Source: Comamonas testosteroni ATCC 11996
GTDB lineage: Bacteria; Pseudomonadota; Gammaproteobacteria; Burkholderiales; Burkholderiaceae_C
Direction: 5' to 3'
DNA length: 64,000 nt
Assembly: GCF_000241525.1 (NCBI RefSeq)
Contig: NZ_AHIL01000012.1
Location: 1 to 64,000 of the forward strand
Under the pieces are notes generated by a model, which was given only the letters and a program-made list of their open reading frames with translations, did no database searches and had not been told where the DNA came from. Positions 25,914-35,764 of this stretch are shown piece after piece. Positions within the stretch are counted from its first letter, which is position 1. Every line of letters begins with the position of its first letter. Both the position numbers and the translations under genes were made by a program.

Positions 25914-27671
25914 ATGGCCTTGAAGCGCATCGTCCTGCGGGACTTTGTGATTGTCCAGTCACTCGATCTGGACTGGCAGACCGGCTTCACGGTGCTGACC
26001 GGCGAAACCGGGGCCGGCAAATCCATCATGCTCGACGCTCTGCAACTGGTGCTGGGCGCACGAGCCGATGCACAGGTGGTGCGCGAAGGCTGCCCTCAGG
26101 CCGATATTTGCGCAGAGTTCGATTGCCCACCCCATCTTCATGAGTGGCTGGAAGAGTCGGGTTTTGCGCAGGAACAGGATTTGCTGCTGCGCCGCGTCAT
26201 TGACAGCCTGGGCCGCAGCCGTGCCTGGATCAACGGATCGCCCGCCACGGCCACGCAGCTGCGCCATCTGGGCGATCAGCTGATCGACATTCACGGCCAG
26301 CATGCCTGGCAAAGCCTGACCCGCCCGGACGCAGCACGCGCCATGCTGGATACCTACGGCGGCATTGAAACGACCCAGCTCAAATCGCTTTGGCAGGACT
26401 GGCGCCAGAATCATCAGGCTCTGGAGCAGGCGCTCTCGGCCCAGGACAATCTGCAGCGCGAACGAGAGCGCCTGCAATGGCAGATTTCCGAACTGGACAA
26501 GCTGTCGCCGCACGCCGAAGAGTGGGATGAGCTCAATGCCCAGCACACACGTCTGTCACACGCGCAGACCCTGATGGACTCGGCCCAGTCCTGCCTGCAA
26601 CTGCTGGAGGATGACGATGCGGGAGCGGCCACCCCCTTGGGCAGGGCCCACCACATGCTGCAGGACCAGGAGCACCTTGAGCCCGAGTTTCAGAGCATTG
26701 CCGACGTACTGGGCTCCTGTGTGGCCCAGTTGCACGATGCCCGTCACTCGCTGCAGGCCTATCTGCGCCGCGCCGATCTGGACCCCGAGCTGCTGGCCGA
26801 TCTCGATGAACGTCTGTCGCTGTGGATGCAGCTGGCGCGCCGCTACAAGCGCACGCCCGAGGACTTGCCCGCCCTGCTCGAAGGCTGGAGACAGGAGCTG
26901 CACCAACTGGATGCTGCCGTCGATGTGGAGGGGCTGCGCGCCAAAGAGCAGGCCGCCCACCTCAGATATCAGGCCGAGGCGCGCAAAATCTCGCAGCAGC
27001 GCACCCTGGCAGCACCACGCCTGTCGCGCGCCATCACCCAGTCCATGCAAAGTCTGGGCATGAAGGGCGGCCGTTTTGAGGTGCAGCTGGAGCATGCCGA
27101 TGCAGCCAGTCCCGCCGGCATGGACAGCATCACTTTTCTGGTTGCAGGCCATACCGGCGCCACGCCCAAACCCGTTGCCAAGGTGGCATCGGGCGGCGAG
27201 TTGTCGCGTATCTCGCTGGCCATTGCCGTGACCACCAGCGAACTGGGCCAGGCCGGAACCTTGATCTTTGACGAGGTGGACTCCGGCGTGGGTGGAGCGG
27301 TGGCCGAAACCGTGGGCCGCCTCATGCACTCGCTCGGCGATTCGCGCCAAGTGCTGGCCGTCACTCACCTGCCCCAGGTCGCTGCCTATGCAGACCAGCA
27401 CTACCGGGTGACCAAGCGCCCCAAGTCAAACACCACCATCAGCAGCGTGGACCCGCTGGCGGGCGAGGAGCGCGAGATGGAGATGGCCCGCATGCTGGGC
27501 GGCGAGCACCTGTCCGAAGCAACCATGGCCCATGCCAGAGAAATGCTGGCCATGGCAAGATTGCCTGCAAAGCAGGTCGCAAGCATCGCCCTGCGCCCAT
27601 CGGGCACCCAGGCCCGAAATGCCAAGGCCAGCACTACAGCACGCAAAAGCGGCAAAGTCAGAGGAGTTTGA
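25914..27671 (+). CDS. recN: DNA repair protein RecN
   Basis: 585-residue SMC-like ATPase acting in recombinational repair of double-strand breaks. Walker A is GETGAGKS near residue 30; the ABC signature [16 protein letters not shown] and Walker [17 protein letters not shown] lie near residues 425-465, with coiled-coil arms in between (about 150-350). The start is 2 nt after the nadK stop. No LexA box was noted ahead of the operon. The C-terminal tail ([14 protein letters not shown]) is lysine-rich. Confidence 0.96.
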   Translation: MALKRIVLRDFVIVQSLDLDWQTGFTVLTGETGAGKSIMLDALQLVLGARADAQVVREGCPQADICAEFDCPPHLHEWLEESGFAQEQDLLLRRVIDSLGRSRAWINGSPATATQLRHLGDQLIDIHGQHAWQSLTRPDAARAMLDTYGGIETTQLKSLWQDWRQNHQALEQALSAQDNLQRERERLQWQISELDKLSPHAEEWDELNAQHTRLSHAQTLMDSAQSCLQLLEDDDAGAATPLGRAHHMLQDQEHLEPEFQSIADVLGSCVAQLHDARHSLQAYLRRADLDPELLADLDERLSLWMQLARRYKRTPEDLPALLEGWRQELHQLDAAVDVEGLRAKEQAAHLRYQAEARKISQQRTLAAPRLSRAITQSMQSLGMKGGRFEVQLEHADAASPAGMDSITFLVAGHTGATPKPVAKVASGGELSRISLAIAVTTSELGQAGTLIFDEVDSGVGGAVAETVGRLMHSLGDSRQVLAVTHLPQVAAYADQHYRVTKRPKSNTTISSVDPLAGEEREMEMARMLGGEHLSEATMAHAREMLAMARLPAKQVASIALRPSGTQARNAKASTTARKSGKVRGV

Positions 27672-27675
27672 AATC

Positions 27676-28599
27676 ATGTCCATGGAGATTGTTCTGATCA
27701 GCGGCATGTCCGGATCGGGCAAATCCGTTGCGCTGCATGCGCTGGAGGATGCTGGCTACTACTGCGTCGACAACCTGCCCCCGGAACTGCTGCAATCCTT
27801 TGTGGAGCTCAAGCTCAACCATCAGGACGAGAAAGTGGCCATCGCCATGGATGCACGCAGCGCCAAGGGCCTGCCTCAGTTGCCTGACCAGCTGCGTCGC
27901 CTGAAAAAGCAGGGGCTGATGCCACGCATGATTTTTCTCGATGCCGACAGCAGCACTCTGATCAGGCGCTTTTCGGAAACCCGCAGGCGCCACCCTCTGT
28001 CTCCGGGCTCCCAGACGAACGAGCGCCAGGCACTGGAGCTCGATATTGAAAAGGAGCGCGAGCTGCTGGGCCTGCTGCGCGACCGCTCCATCGTCATCGA
28101 CACAGGCGACCTCAAGTCGGCGCAGCTGCAAAGCTATATCAAGCAGATCATCGAAGCACCCACAGGGCAGATGACGCTGATGTTCCAGTCCTTTGGGTTC
28201 AAGCACAGCATGCCCACAGACTCTGACTATGTGTTTGACGTGCGCATGCTGCCCAATCCCTTCTACGACAATGAACTGCGTGCCTTGACGGGCCTGGACA
28301 AGCCGGTTGCCGACTATCTGGGCGCCTTGCCCGAGGTGCAGCAGATGCAACTGGATATACAGCAGTTCCTCGAACGCTGGCTGCCGCTGCTGGCCAGAGA
28401 TCACCGCAGCTATGTCACCGTGGGCATAGGCTGCACGGGCGGGCAGCACCGCTCGGTCTTTCTCGTCGAAGCCCTGGCCAAGCATTTCGAGAAGCACTGG
28501 CCCACCGTGCGCCGCCACCGATCACTGGATTTTCGTGACAAATTCATCCAGGTCTCGCAGCAGTTTCTGGCCCCGGACGCCATCCAGCCGATCAGCTGA
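27676..28599 (+). CDS. rapZ: RNase adapter protein RapZ
   Basis: 307-residue nucleotide-binding protein; the E. coli protein guides RNase E to the small RNA GlmZ and so controls glucosamine-6-phosphate synthesis. Walker A GMSGSGKS lies at residues 10-17; the C-terminal RNA-binding domain carries the [17 protein letters not shown] signature near 260. GAGGAG sits 9 nt before the ATG, inside the end of recN, four nucleotides upstream. In beta-proteobacteria the gene commonly sits apart from the rpoN region; whether GlmZ exists here is unknown. Confidence 0.95.
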   Translation: MSMEIVLISGMSGSGKSVALHALEDAGYYCVDNLPPELLQSFVELKLNHQDEKVAIAMDARSAKGLPQLPDQLRRLKKQGLMPRMIFLDADSSTLIRRFSETRRRHPLSPGSQTNERQALELDIEKERELLGLLRDRSIVIDTGDLKSAQLQSYIKQIIEAPTGQMTLMFQSFGFKHSMPTDSDYVFDVRMLPNPFYDNELRALTGLDKPVADYLGALPEVQQMQLDIQQFLERWLPLLARDHRSYVTVGIGCTGGQHRSVFLVEALAKHFEKHWPTVRRHRSLDFRDKFIQVSQQFLAPDAIQPIS

Positions 28600-28604
28600 A
28601 CCGC

Positions 28605-29312
28605 ATGCTCAGCCCTCAGACGTCAGCCATGCAGGTGCTGCTGCTCGAAGACGACCCGGCCATTGCAAGAACGATTTGCTACGCTCTGGAGCGCGAGGGC
28701 ATAGCCGTCACCCACAGCCTGCTGATTGCCGATGCGCGTCAGCAGTGGAGCAGGACAGCGTTTGATGTACTGCTCATGGATGTGGGCCTGCCCGACGGCA
28801 ACGGCCTGGACTGGTGCCGCGAGCTGCGCTCTGCCGGCTCCATTGTTCCGGTACTGGTGCTCAGTGCCAGAGGCGAGGAGATGGACAAGGTTCTGGGCCT
28901 GGAACTGGGCGCGGACGACTATCTGACCAAGCCCTTCAGCCCCCGCGAGCTGCTGGCGCGCACCCGAGCCCTGCTGCGTCGCTCCAGGCAATTTCAGCCT
29001 GCAGCGACCGCCCAGCTTGCGAAAGCACTGCAAATAGATGAGCAAGGACAACGGGCTCTGATCCACAGCAAGGCGCTGGATCTGACCAGGCGCGAATATC
29101 AGCTGCTGCAGAGCCTGGTCAACGCGGCAGGCCGTATCCTGAGCCGCGACGCCTTGCTGGAGCAAATCTGGGGGCTGGACAGCGAGAGCACGGACCGCAC
29201 GGTGGATACCCACATCAAGACCCTGCGCGCCAAACTGCGCGAGCGTTTGCCCGATCAGGAGCTCATCGTCACCCACCGCGGTCTGGGCTATAGCCTGAAC
29301 CAGCCCGGATAG
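28605..29312 (+). CDS. creB: OmpR-family response regulator CreB
   Basis: 235-residue regulator with acidic residues in LLLEDDPAIA, phospho-acceptor D59 in LLMDVGLPDGNG, a conserved lysine in DYLTKPFSPRELLAR, and a C-terminal winged helix (LTRREYQLLQSLVNAAGRILSRDALLE...RGLGYSL). Identity as CreB comes from the following creC and creD genes and the CreB box before creD. An alternative ATG at 28629 would give MQVLLLEDD, equally plausible; neither has a ribosome-binding site. It follows rapZ by five bases. Confidence 0.9.
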   Translation: MLSPQTSAMQVLLLEDDPAIARTICYALEREGIAVTHSLLIADARQQWSRTAFDVLLMDVGLPDGNGLDWCRELRSAGSIVPVLVLSARGEEMDKVLGLELGADDYLTKPFSPRELLARTRALLRRSRQFQPAATAQLAKALQIDEQGQRALIHSKALDLTRREYQLLQSLVNAAGRILSRDALLEQIWGLDSESTDRTVDTHIKTLRAKLRERLPDQELIVTHRGLGYSLNQPG

Positions 29313-29317
29313 CCGGT

Positions 29318-30772
29318 ATGCGTCTGGGCCTGCGCCTCTTCTTTGCCTTCTTCCTGATCAACGGTCTGGCCGCCTTTTTCGTGCTGCGCGTCTTCATGGT
29401 GGAGATCAAGCCCAGCGTGCGCAAGGTGACCGAAGACACGCTGGTGGAGACCGCCTATGCGCTTGCCACACTGGCCAGTGCCGACATGGAAAAAGGTCGG
29501 CTGCAAGCCGGTGCGGACAGCACGTTTGCTGCTCAGCTTCAGGGCTACACACAAAAGCCGATACAGGCCTGGATCTGGGACACACGCAAGACCACGCTGG
29601 ATCTGCGCATCACCGTCACCGACGCCCGGGGTATGGTGCTGTTCGACTCCCAGGGCAGGGACCAGGGCGCCGACTACTCGCGCTGGCGCGATGTCTATCT
29701 GACGCTGCGCGGTGAATATGGCGCACGCACCACGCGCGCCGTCAAGGAGGACGAATCCAGCAGCGTCATGTATGTCTCCGCGCCCATCATGGTGGACGGC
29801 CAGATTGCCGGGGTGCTGACCGCATCCAAGCCCTCCAGCTCGGTACAGAAAATCGTCGACGGCGCGGAGCAGAAGATTCTGCGCGGCGGCCTGCTGTTTG
29901 TGCTGCTGTCCGCCGCCGTGGGCTGTGCCGTGACCTGGTGGTTTGTGCTTCACGTGCGCCGGCTGCGCAACTATGCGCAGCATGTACAGGCCCCCACCCT
30001 CAACGAGTCTGCCCATCCCGCACAGGCCTCTGCTCCTGCGGCCATACCCGACATGCCCGGCGAGCTCGGCGAGCTGGCCCAGGCCATGGACAATATGCGC
30101 AAGCGCCTGGAAGGGCGCGACTATATCGAGGGCTATGTACGCGCCCTGACCCACGAACTCAAAAGCCCGGTGGCCGCCATACGCGGCGCGGGCGAGTTGC
30201 TGCAGGAAGAGCTGCCGCCCCAGGACCGGGCCATGTTTGCCAGACAGGTGGTGGAGCAGAGCCTGCGCCTGCAGAACCTGATTGACCAGCTGCTGCAACT
30301 CAGCCGTCTGGAGCAGCGCCAGCAACTGGACACCAGCCATGGCTGCAGCCTGATGGAATGTGCCCGGCAAGCCATGGCCTCCCTGCAAAGCCATGCAGAG
30401 CAACGCGGCATGACCATGCGCCTGAGTGGCGTGGACAGCAGCGGCCCCTGGGAGACCGGCCTGGTCACCCTGGCCATCAGCAATCTGCTGCAGAACGCCC
30501 TGGATTTCTCTGCAGAGAACAGCGTGATCGAGCTTGAGCTGGCGCCGCACCGAATCACTGTCAGTGATCAGGGCCCGGGTGTTGCCGAGCCCTTGCTAGC
30601 CCGCCTGGGCGAGCGCTTCTTCACGACCCCCAGACCCAACGGAGAGCGTAGCGGCACCGGGCTGGGCCTGTCCATCGTCACCCGCATCATGCATCTTCAT
30701 GGCGGCAGCATGCAGGTACGCAATCGTCACCCCGGCCTTGTCGTGACACTGGATTTCGCTCCCCAAAGCTGA
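29318..30772 (+). CDS. creC: Sensor histidine kinase CreC
   Basis: 484-residue membrane kinase, partner of CreB. Membrane helices are at about residues 7-26 and 190-212, enclosing a periplasmic sensor of about 160 residues. HAMP follows, then HisKA with LTHELKSPVAAIRGAGEL (H279), and HATPase with NLLQNALDFS, DQGPGVAEPLL and GTGLGLSIV. In E. coli CreBC responds to minimal medium and to disturbed peptidoglycan; in Aeromonas and Pseudomonas it links beta-lactam stress to resistance. Here the stimulus is inferred to be envelope stress. Confidence 0.93.
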   Translation: MRLGLRLFFAFFLINGLAAFFVLRVFMVEIKPSVRKVTEDTLVETAYALATLASADMEKGRLQAGADSTFAAQLQGYTQKPIQAWIWDTRKTTLDLRITVTDARGMVLFDSQGRDQGADYSRWRDVYLTLRGEYGARTTRAVKEDESSSVMYVSAPIMVDGQIAGVLTASKPSSSVQKIVDGAEQKILRGGLLFVLLSAAVGCAVTWWFVLHVRRLRNYAQHVQAPTLNESAHPAQASAPAAIPDMPGELGELAQAMDNMRKRLEGRDYIEGYVRALTHELKSPVAAIRGAGELLQEELPPQDRAMFARQVVEQSLRLQNLIDQLLQLSRLEQRQQLDTSHGCSLMECARQAMASLQSHAEQRGMTMRLSGVDSSGPWETGLVTLAISNLLQNALDFSAENSVIELELAPHRITVSDQGPGVAEPLLARLGERFFTTPRPNGERSGTGLGLSIVTRIMHLHGGSMQVRNRHPGLVVTLDFAPQS

Positions 30773-30796
30773 GCAACCAAGGCTTTCGGCCAGGAC

Positions 30797-30812
30797 TTCA
30801 CACCCGCTTCAC
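30797..30812 (+). promoter_or_regulatory. CreB-binding box (cre tag) upstream of creD
   Basis: TTCAC at 30797-30801 and TTCAC at 30808-30812, separated by ACCCGC, match exactly the known cre tag TTCAC-N6-TTCAC recognised by phosphorylated CreB. It lies in the 107-bp gap between creC and creD, about 67 bp before the creD start, suitable for activation. A weaker third half-site (TTCAT) follows at 30817-30821. Confidence 0.85.
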
Positions 30813-30879
30813 AGACTTCATTGCGTCCACACAGTCGCTGCCGACACTGCGTCCTGAAACCCCTCATTCAGGAGCACGC

Positions 30880-32304
30880 ATGAAAAACCGACTGCTGTTC
30901 AAGACAGTCTCACTGCTGATCGTTCTGGCCTTGCTCATGGCCGGCCTGTCCATGATTCAGGATGTGGTGAAAGACCGCATCCGCAACCGCGACTACGCCG
31001 TGCAAAGCGTGGTCTCCAGCCTGGCCGGCACGCAGACGCTGATTGGTCCTGCCCTGGTGCAGAACTGCACGGAGACAACCAGCACGACCAACGGCAAGAA
31101 AATCGAATACAGCACCCGGGAATTCCAGCGCATGCTGCTGCCCGACACGCTCAACCACGACGCCAATGCCAAGATGGAAGAGCGCTCGCGCGGCCTGCAC
31201 CATATCAACACCTATGTGCTGCACGACCAGATATCAGCCGGTTTTGCCAACGCCGCGCAGTATGCGGAGCTGCCCAAGCCCAGCGAGCCCAACGCCGTGG
31301 TGCGCTGCAAGAAGGTCCTTGTGGCATTTGCGCTCAGCGACCCCCGTGGCATCCGCAGCGCGACGCTGCAGGCCAACGGCCAGGATCTGGCGGTCGAATC
31401 CGGCACGCCGCTGGAGCGCTACGGTAAAGGCATTCAGGCAGAGATTGACGCCAGCCTGCTGAAAAAAGGCCAAGCCCTGAACCTGGACCTCAAGCTGCAA
31501 CTGCTGGGCACCGAGCAGCTCGCCTTCAGCCCCATCGCCACGGAAAGCAAGGTCACGCTGACAGCTGACTGGCCCCACCCCTCGTTTGGCGGCAGCTTTC
31601 TACCCAGCCGACGCGAGGTGACGGACAGCGGCTTCACCGCCAGCTGGGAGCTGTCCTCGCTGGCCACCTCTGCCAGCACGGCCTTCACCCGCCAGCAACG
31701 TCTTTGCAGCCCCGGCTACTGGGGCAGCTCGGAAACCTATGCCGCCTCTGCAGCCCGTGGCCATGACGACAGCGGCCCCTGCCTCGAAACCATGGACACG
31801 GAGTTCGTCAACCCCGTCAATGTCTACTCGCTGAGCGAGCGCGCCACCAAATACGGCATTCTTTTTGTGATCCTGACCTTTGTCGCGGTCGGCCTGTTCG
31901 AAGTCATGAAAAAGCTGCGCGTTCACCCCGTGCAGTACCTGCTGGTCGGCTCGGCCTTGTGCAGCTTCTTCCTGCTGCTCATCAGCCTGTCCGAACACCT
32001 GGGCTTTGCCACGGCCTATGCGATAGCTGCCAGTTCCTGCGTGGCTCTGCTGGCCTTCTATGCCAGCCACATTCTGGGCAGCATCAGGCGCGGCCTGCCG
32101 TTCGCGATTGCCATTTCGGCCCTGTACGGCCTGCTGTATGTGCTGCTGCAGCTGGAGCAGACCGCTCTGGTTGTCGGCTCCATCGCCCTGTTCGGCGTAC
32201 TGGCCCTGGTCATGGTCTGCACCCGTCATGTGGACTGGTATGCCTTTGGGCGCAGCGAGAGCGAAGCGCCAAGCAAGTCTTCGAAACAAGAGGAGGCCGC
32301 ATGA
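30880..32304 (+). CDS. creD: Inner-membrane protein CreD
   Basis: 474-residue CreD protein of the cell envelope, the main target of CreBC. One N-terminal membrane helix (about 9-26), a large periplasmic part (about 27-315) with RGLHHINTYVLHDQISAGFA, and five or six C-terminal helices from about 325 to 455 match the family. In Stenotrophomonas and Aeromonas creD maintains envelope integrity. AGGAG precedes the ATG at a good distance. Its stop overlaps the next start (ATGA). Confidence 0.94.
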   Translation: MKNRLLFKTVSLLIVLALLMAGLSMIQDVVKDRIRNRDYAVQSVVSSLAGTQTLIGPALVQNCTETTSTTNGKKIEYSTREFQRMLLPDTLNHDANAKMEERSRGLHHINTYVLHDQISAGFANAAQYAELPKPSEPNAVVRCKKVLVAFALSDPRGIRSATLQANGQDLAVESGTPLERYGKGIQAEIDASLLKKGQALNLDLKLQLLGTEQLAFSPIATESKVTLTADWPHPSFGGSFLPSRREVTDSGFTASWELSSLATSASTAFTRQQRLCSPGYWGSSETYAASAARGHDDSGPCLETMDTEFVNPVNVYSLSERATKYGILFVILTFVAVGLFEVMKKLRVHPVQYLLVGSALCSFFLLLISLSEHLGFATAYAIAASSCVALLAFYASHILGSIRRGLPFAIAISALYGLLYVLLQLEQTALVVGSIALFGVLALVMVCTRHVDWYAFGRSESEAPSKSSKQEEAA

Positions 32305-32582
32305 ACCAGTCACGGCACACCCCGCAGGCCCAGGCCTTGCTGAACACCTCGTCGCGCCATCTGCTCGGCCAGCCTTGCCAGCTCAGCGTGCAGCAGTACC
32401 AGCAACTCTGGCTGAGTGCACAAAGTCAGGGCGACCGCAGCGCGCAGCAAGTCCTGCGCCAGCAGGTGGTGGCCGCCGGCCGGCAATTGCAGGCGCAGCG
32501 CAGCAACCCGCAGGCCAGGGCCCTGTGGCTGGCCTTGATGGGGCTGCGCTGCTCCATGCTGATACCCAGATTGCGCTTCTGA
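32301..32582 (+). CDS. Small hypothetical protein in the cre operon
   Basis: 93-residue glutamine-rich protein (QQYQQLWLSAQSQGDRSAQQ) with no membrane segment and no motif I recognise. It is probably real: AGGAGG lies just before the ATG, and the start overlaps the creD stop by four bases, so translation is likely coupled. A terminator follows directly. A role in the CreBC response is inferred from position only. Confidence 0.75.
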   Translation: MNQSRHTPQAQALLNTSSRHLLGQPCQLSVQQYQQLWLSAQSQGDRSAQQVLRQQVVAAGRQLQAQRSNPQARALWLALMGLRCSMLIPRLRF

Positions 32583-32596
32583 AATCTGCAGCCATG

Positions 32597-32628
32597 AAAA
32601 AAGGTGACGCCGGCCGTCACCTTTTTTT
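32597..32628. terminator. Bidirectional terminator between the cre operon and mutY
   Basis: GGTGACG (32603-32609) pairs with CGTCACC (32615-32621) around CCGGC, with six A before and seven T after. It serves the cre operon from the left and mutY, which ends at 32647, from the right. Confidence 0.9.
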
Positions 32629-32646
32629 CATTCATGCGGCAGGCGC

Positions 32647-33714
32647 TCAGGCCAGCTCGGCATCGAGCAGCTTGCGGATGGGAGCCGGCAGACCCAGCTC
32701 GGCCCAGGCCGCTGCATCCGCCCAGCACGATTCATCGACCTCTGACACCAGGGCTGCATGCGCCTGATCGACGGGCACCAGAACCGGATGCAGGTGCAGA
32801 TCCTTGTGGGTCAGCACATGCAGAAAGCCTGGAAGATCCTGCCAGCCCCGGGTCCCGTCCTGAGACCAAGCGGCCTGCGCATGGCTTTGCAGTGCCGCGT
32901 AGTCTTCAAAGACCGGCGGGCTGTAAAGCCCGGCCCAGATACCGGCTTGCGGACGCTTTTGCAGCCATACGCGGCGCTGTGCATCCACCGCCAGCAGCAG
33001 CCACCAGGACTCGGAGCTGCGCTTGATCTTGCGCGTGCGCACGGGATAGTTCTCCGGGTTGCCGGCGCGGGCCGCCCGACATTCGGAGTGCAAGGGGCAC
33101 ACCAGGCAAGTGGGCTTGCGCGATGTGCAGACGCTGGCGCCCAGGTCCATCATGCCTTGGGTGTAGCGCGGCATGGCTTCGTGCAGATTCTCGGTGGGGC
33201 ACAGTTGCTGGGCGTGTTCCCAGAGCTGCTTTTCATTTCTGGACTGCGCCAAGTCCGCATCGAACGCCAGCACCCGTGTGAGAACACGTCGCACATTGGC
33301 ATCCAGAATCGGCACCCGCTCGGAAAAGCAGAACGACGAAATGGCGCCGGCCGTGGAACGGCCAATGCCTGGCAGGGTCGCCAGTTCTTCGGCCGTTTGC
33401 GGAAAAGCCCCGCCCCATTGCTCCATCACGGTCTGCGCGCATTTATGCAGATTGCGCGCACGGCTGTAGTAGCCCAGGCCGCTCCACAGCGCCAGCACGG
33501 CATCCTGCGGAGCAGCAGCCAGGCTGGCCACATCCGGAAAAGCATCCAGGAAGCGCTGGTAGTAGCCCAGCACGGTACTGACCTGGGTCTGCTGCAGCAT
33601 GATTTCAGACAGCCAGACGCGGTAAGGGTCACGGGTTTGCTGCCAGGGCAGATGATTGCGGCCATGGCTGGCCTGCCACTGCACTACGGCTGTGGCAATC
33701 GAAGGGAGAGTCAA
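32647..33714 (-). CDS. mutY: A/G-specific adenine glycosylase MutY
   Basis: 355-residue base-excision repair enzyme that removes adenine paired with 8-oxoguanine. E37 in SEIMLQQTQV and D138 in VPILDANVRRV are the catalytic residues; the helix-hairpin-helix is LPGIGRSTAGAI near 114. The 4Fe-4S cluster ligands are C196, C203, C206 and C212. A C-terminal NUDIX-like domain (from about 235) recognises 8-oxoG. The gene starts 4 nt after the stop of the dynamin-like gene, so they are probably co-transcribed. Confidence 0.97.
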   Translation of the reverse strand: MTLPSIATAVVQWQASHGRNHLPWQQTRDPYRVWLSEIMLQQTQVSTVLGYYQRFLDAFPDVASLAAAPQDAVLALWSGLGYYSRARNLHKCAQTVMEQWGGAFPQTAEELATLPGIGRSTAGAISSFCFSERVPILDANVRRVLTRVLAFDADLAQSRNEKQLWEHAQQLCPTENLHEAMPRYTQGMMDLGASVCTSRKPTCLVCPLHSECRAARAGNPENYPVRTRKIKRSSESWWLLLAVDAQRRVWLQKRPQAGIWAGLYSPPVFEDYAALQSHAQAAWSQDGTRGWQDLPGFLHVLTHKDLHLHPVLVPVDQAHAALVSEVDESCWADAAAWAELGLPAPIRKLLDAELA

Positions 33715-33718
33715 GATT

Positions 33719-35716
33719 TCAAGCTACCAGGTTGATGTCCAACGGCATGGACACGGCCTGCGGCCGTTCGGCCGCAATCGGATCCAGCAGTTGTGCCGAT
33801 GCGCTGATCAGCTGCGTCTGCAGCATTCCCAGGCGGGCTTGCGCATTTTCCATCTCGGCAATGCGCTCCTCCAGCTCAGTGGCTGCACCGCTGATCCGGT
33901 CCACGGCCTCCAGGCGGCGCGTGTAACTGCGTTTACGTTCGCGCAATTGTGCATCGACCGGCGCAGTCAGTGATTTGCTCCACATATCCACATCGTTCGA
34001 TGCCGCTTCAAACACCGTGCGCAGACGCAGCGCCAGCGCCTTGATCAGGCGCTGCGAAAAGTCGGCACTGCCGAGCCTGATGACACTGCTGAGCCCCAGA
34101 TACTGGGTGTAACTGCCCTCGATGCTGCGCAAGTCGTCCTTGAGCTCGGACAGCACCAGCTGCGGCGGCGTCTGCAGGGAGAAGCCGAACTCCGCATTGA
34201 GCTCCTTGAACGAGGCACTCATCATGGTCTGGATTTCATCGGCCTGGACCTGCACCCTGGCAGCCACGGCATGCAGACGCCCGAAGGTCTGCTCATAGAC
34301 GTTGCGCAGGCCCAGTTTGAGCCCGCGCTGATCCAGGGTCTCTTTGAGCTGCGACAGTTCGGCCTTCAAGGTTCTCGAGCTCAGAAGCCGGAACAGCTCC
34401 TTGAGCATGCGCAGATGGATGCTGCGCATGGCCTGGATGCGGCCGGCACTCTGATCGAACTCCTTGTGCTCGGCCTCGATGCGGGCACGCATGCCGGCAA
34501 TCACCGTCGCATTCTTTCCGCGCAGGCCGCAGAGCTCGGCCAGCTGGTCGTCGAGATCGCCGCGGCGCATATTGATGACGCGCTCCACCTGCGATCGCAG
34601 TTGTTGCACATTGGTGCGCACTGCGGCCTGCAGCACTTTCTGGCGCTGCCCCATGATGCCATTGGCCAGAAGGTCTTCAAAAGCGGGCAGACCACTGGCC
34701 TGAAGCAGACTGTCGTTACGCCCCACCTTGGCGACCAGTCCCTTCTGGGCGGAGATGGGCAGCACGCGCTCCAGCGCCACCCCCAGCAACTGGGCCGAGT
34801 CCTGCTGCTGACGGCGCAACTGGGCATGCACCTGCGCGCCAGAACTCAGACTGTCCCACAGCGTATCCACCTTGTTGAGCACCACCAGACGCGACGCAGC
34901 CAGGGCGTCATCGTCCCCCACCTTGCCAGCTCCTGCCGGCAGCACATGGTCGCGCCAGATGGCAAGGTCGGACTTGGTCACGCCGGTATCGGCGCCCAGC
35001 ACAAAGACCACGGCATGTGCCTGGGGTATCAGATTGACGGTCAGCTCCGGCTCGGCCCCCACTGCATTCAGGCCAGGCGTGTCGAGAATCACCAGTCCCT
35101 GTTTGAGTAGAGGATGGGGCATATTGATCAAGGCATGGCGCCACATCGGCACCTCAACCCAGCCGTCGGCATCGACCATGGGGTTGTCGGCAGCCTCGTC
35201 GTCATGCCAAAAGCCCCAGGCCCTGGCCTGATCGATGGAGACCTTGCGCACCTCCGCCACCTTGGCCAGCGTGTCGGATATCTGCTGCGCATCGGCGATA
35301 TCCAGCGGCTGCTGCACCCAGGCGTCGGGGCGCATGCGCCACTGGCCCAGGCTCTCCGGCGACTCTCTGGTATCGATGGGCAGCAGACGCAGGCAGGGTG
35401 GCAGCTCCGGCTCCCAGCCCAGCTCCGCTGGACACATGGTGGTGCGGCCTGCACTGGCCGGCATCAGCCGACGGCCGTAATGGGCAAAGAAGACAGCGTT
35501 GATAAGCTCGGATTTGCCGCGCGAGAACTCAGCCACGAAGGCCACCATGACCTTGTCCGAGCGCACCTGCTCTTCCAGTCTCTGCAAGCGCTCCTGCACC
35601 GAGGCGTCCAGCAGATCCTGGGCAATCAACCATTCACGCAGCTCCTGCAGCTGGGTGGCAAAGCCCCGTCGCCATGCACCATACTGACCAAACTGCTCGT
35701 TGAATGAAGCTGACAC
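33719..35716 (-). CDS. Dynamin-family GTPase
   Basis: 665-residue bacterial dynamin-like protein. GTPase motifs are G1 EFSRGKSE (residues 63-70), G3 LDTPGLN (211-217) and G4 VLNKVD near 285, followed by a long helical region (about 360-650) typical of the stalk. There is no clear membrane helix. Relatives remodel or protect membranes; the role here is unknown. The start is GTG at 35716 with GAGGGG before it. An 18-bp perfect palindrome lies 31 bp upstream. It sits between mutM and mutY on the same strand. Confidence 0.85.
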   Translation of the reverse strand: MSASFNEQFGQYGAWRRGFATQLQELREWLIAQDLLDASVQERLQRLEEQVRSDKVMVAFVAEFSRGKSELINAVFFAHYGRRLMPASAGRTTMCPAELGWEPELPPCLRLLPIDTRESPESLGQWRMRPDAWVQQPLDIADAQQISDTLAKVAEVRKVSIDQARAWGFWHDDEAADNPMVDADGWVEVPMWRHALINMPHPLLKQGLVILDTPGLNAVGAEPELTVNLIPQAHAVVFVLGADTGVTKSDLAIWRDHVLPAGAGKVGDDDALAASRLVVLNKVDTLWDSLSSGAQVHAQLRRQQQDSAQLLGVALERVLPISAQKGLVAKVGRNDSLLQASGLPAFEDLLANGIMGQRQKVLQAAVRTNVQQLRSQVERVINMRRGDLDDQLAELCGLRGKNATVIAGMRARIEAEHKEFDQSAGRIQAMRSIHLRMLKELFRLLSSRTLKAELSQLKETLDQRGLKLGLRNVYEQTFGRLHAVAARVQVQADEIQTMMSASFKELNAEFGFSLQTPPQLVLSELKDDLRSIEGSYTQYLGLSSVIRLGSADFSQRLIKALALRLRTVFEAASNDVDMWSKSLTAPVDAQLRERKRSYTRRLEAVDRISGAATELEERIAEMENAQARLGMLQTQLISASAQLLDPIAAERPQAVSMPLDINLVA

Positions 35717-35746
35717 ATCTACCCCTCTTGTTTGTCTGAGTCGCCG

Positions 35747-35764
35747 TGTCAGCCATGGCTGACA
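35747..35764. promoter_or_regulatory. 18-bp perfect palindrome, candidate operator of the dynamin-mutY unit
   Basis: TGTCAGCCATGGCTGACA reads the same on both strands. A further half-site TGTCAGC (minus strand) covers the GTG start at 35709-35716. The site lies in the 267-bp gap between mutM and the dynamin-like gene, where a dimeric repressor could act. The rest of the gap holds A+T-rich segments (ATCAATATATAG, TAGCTATCAAATTCAGA) related to dispersed repeats. Confidence 0.6.
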
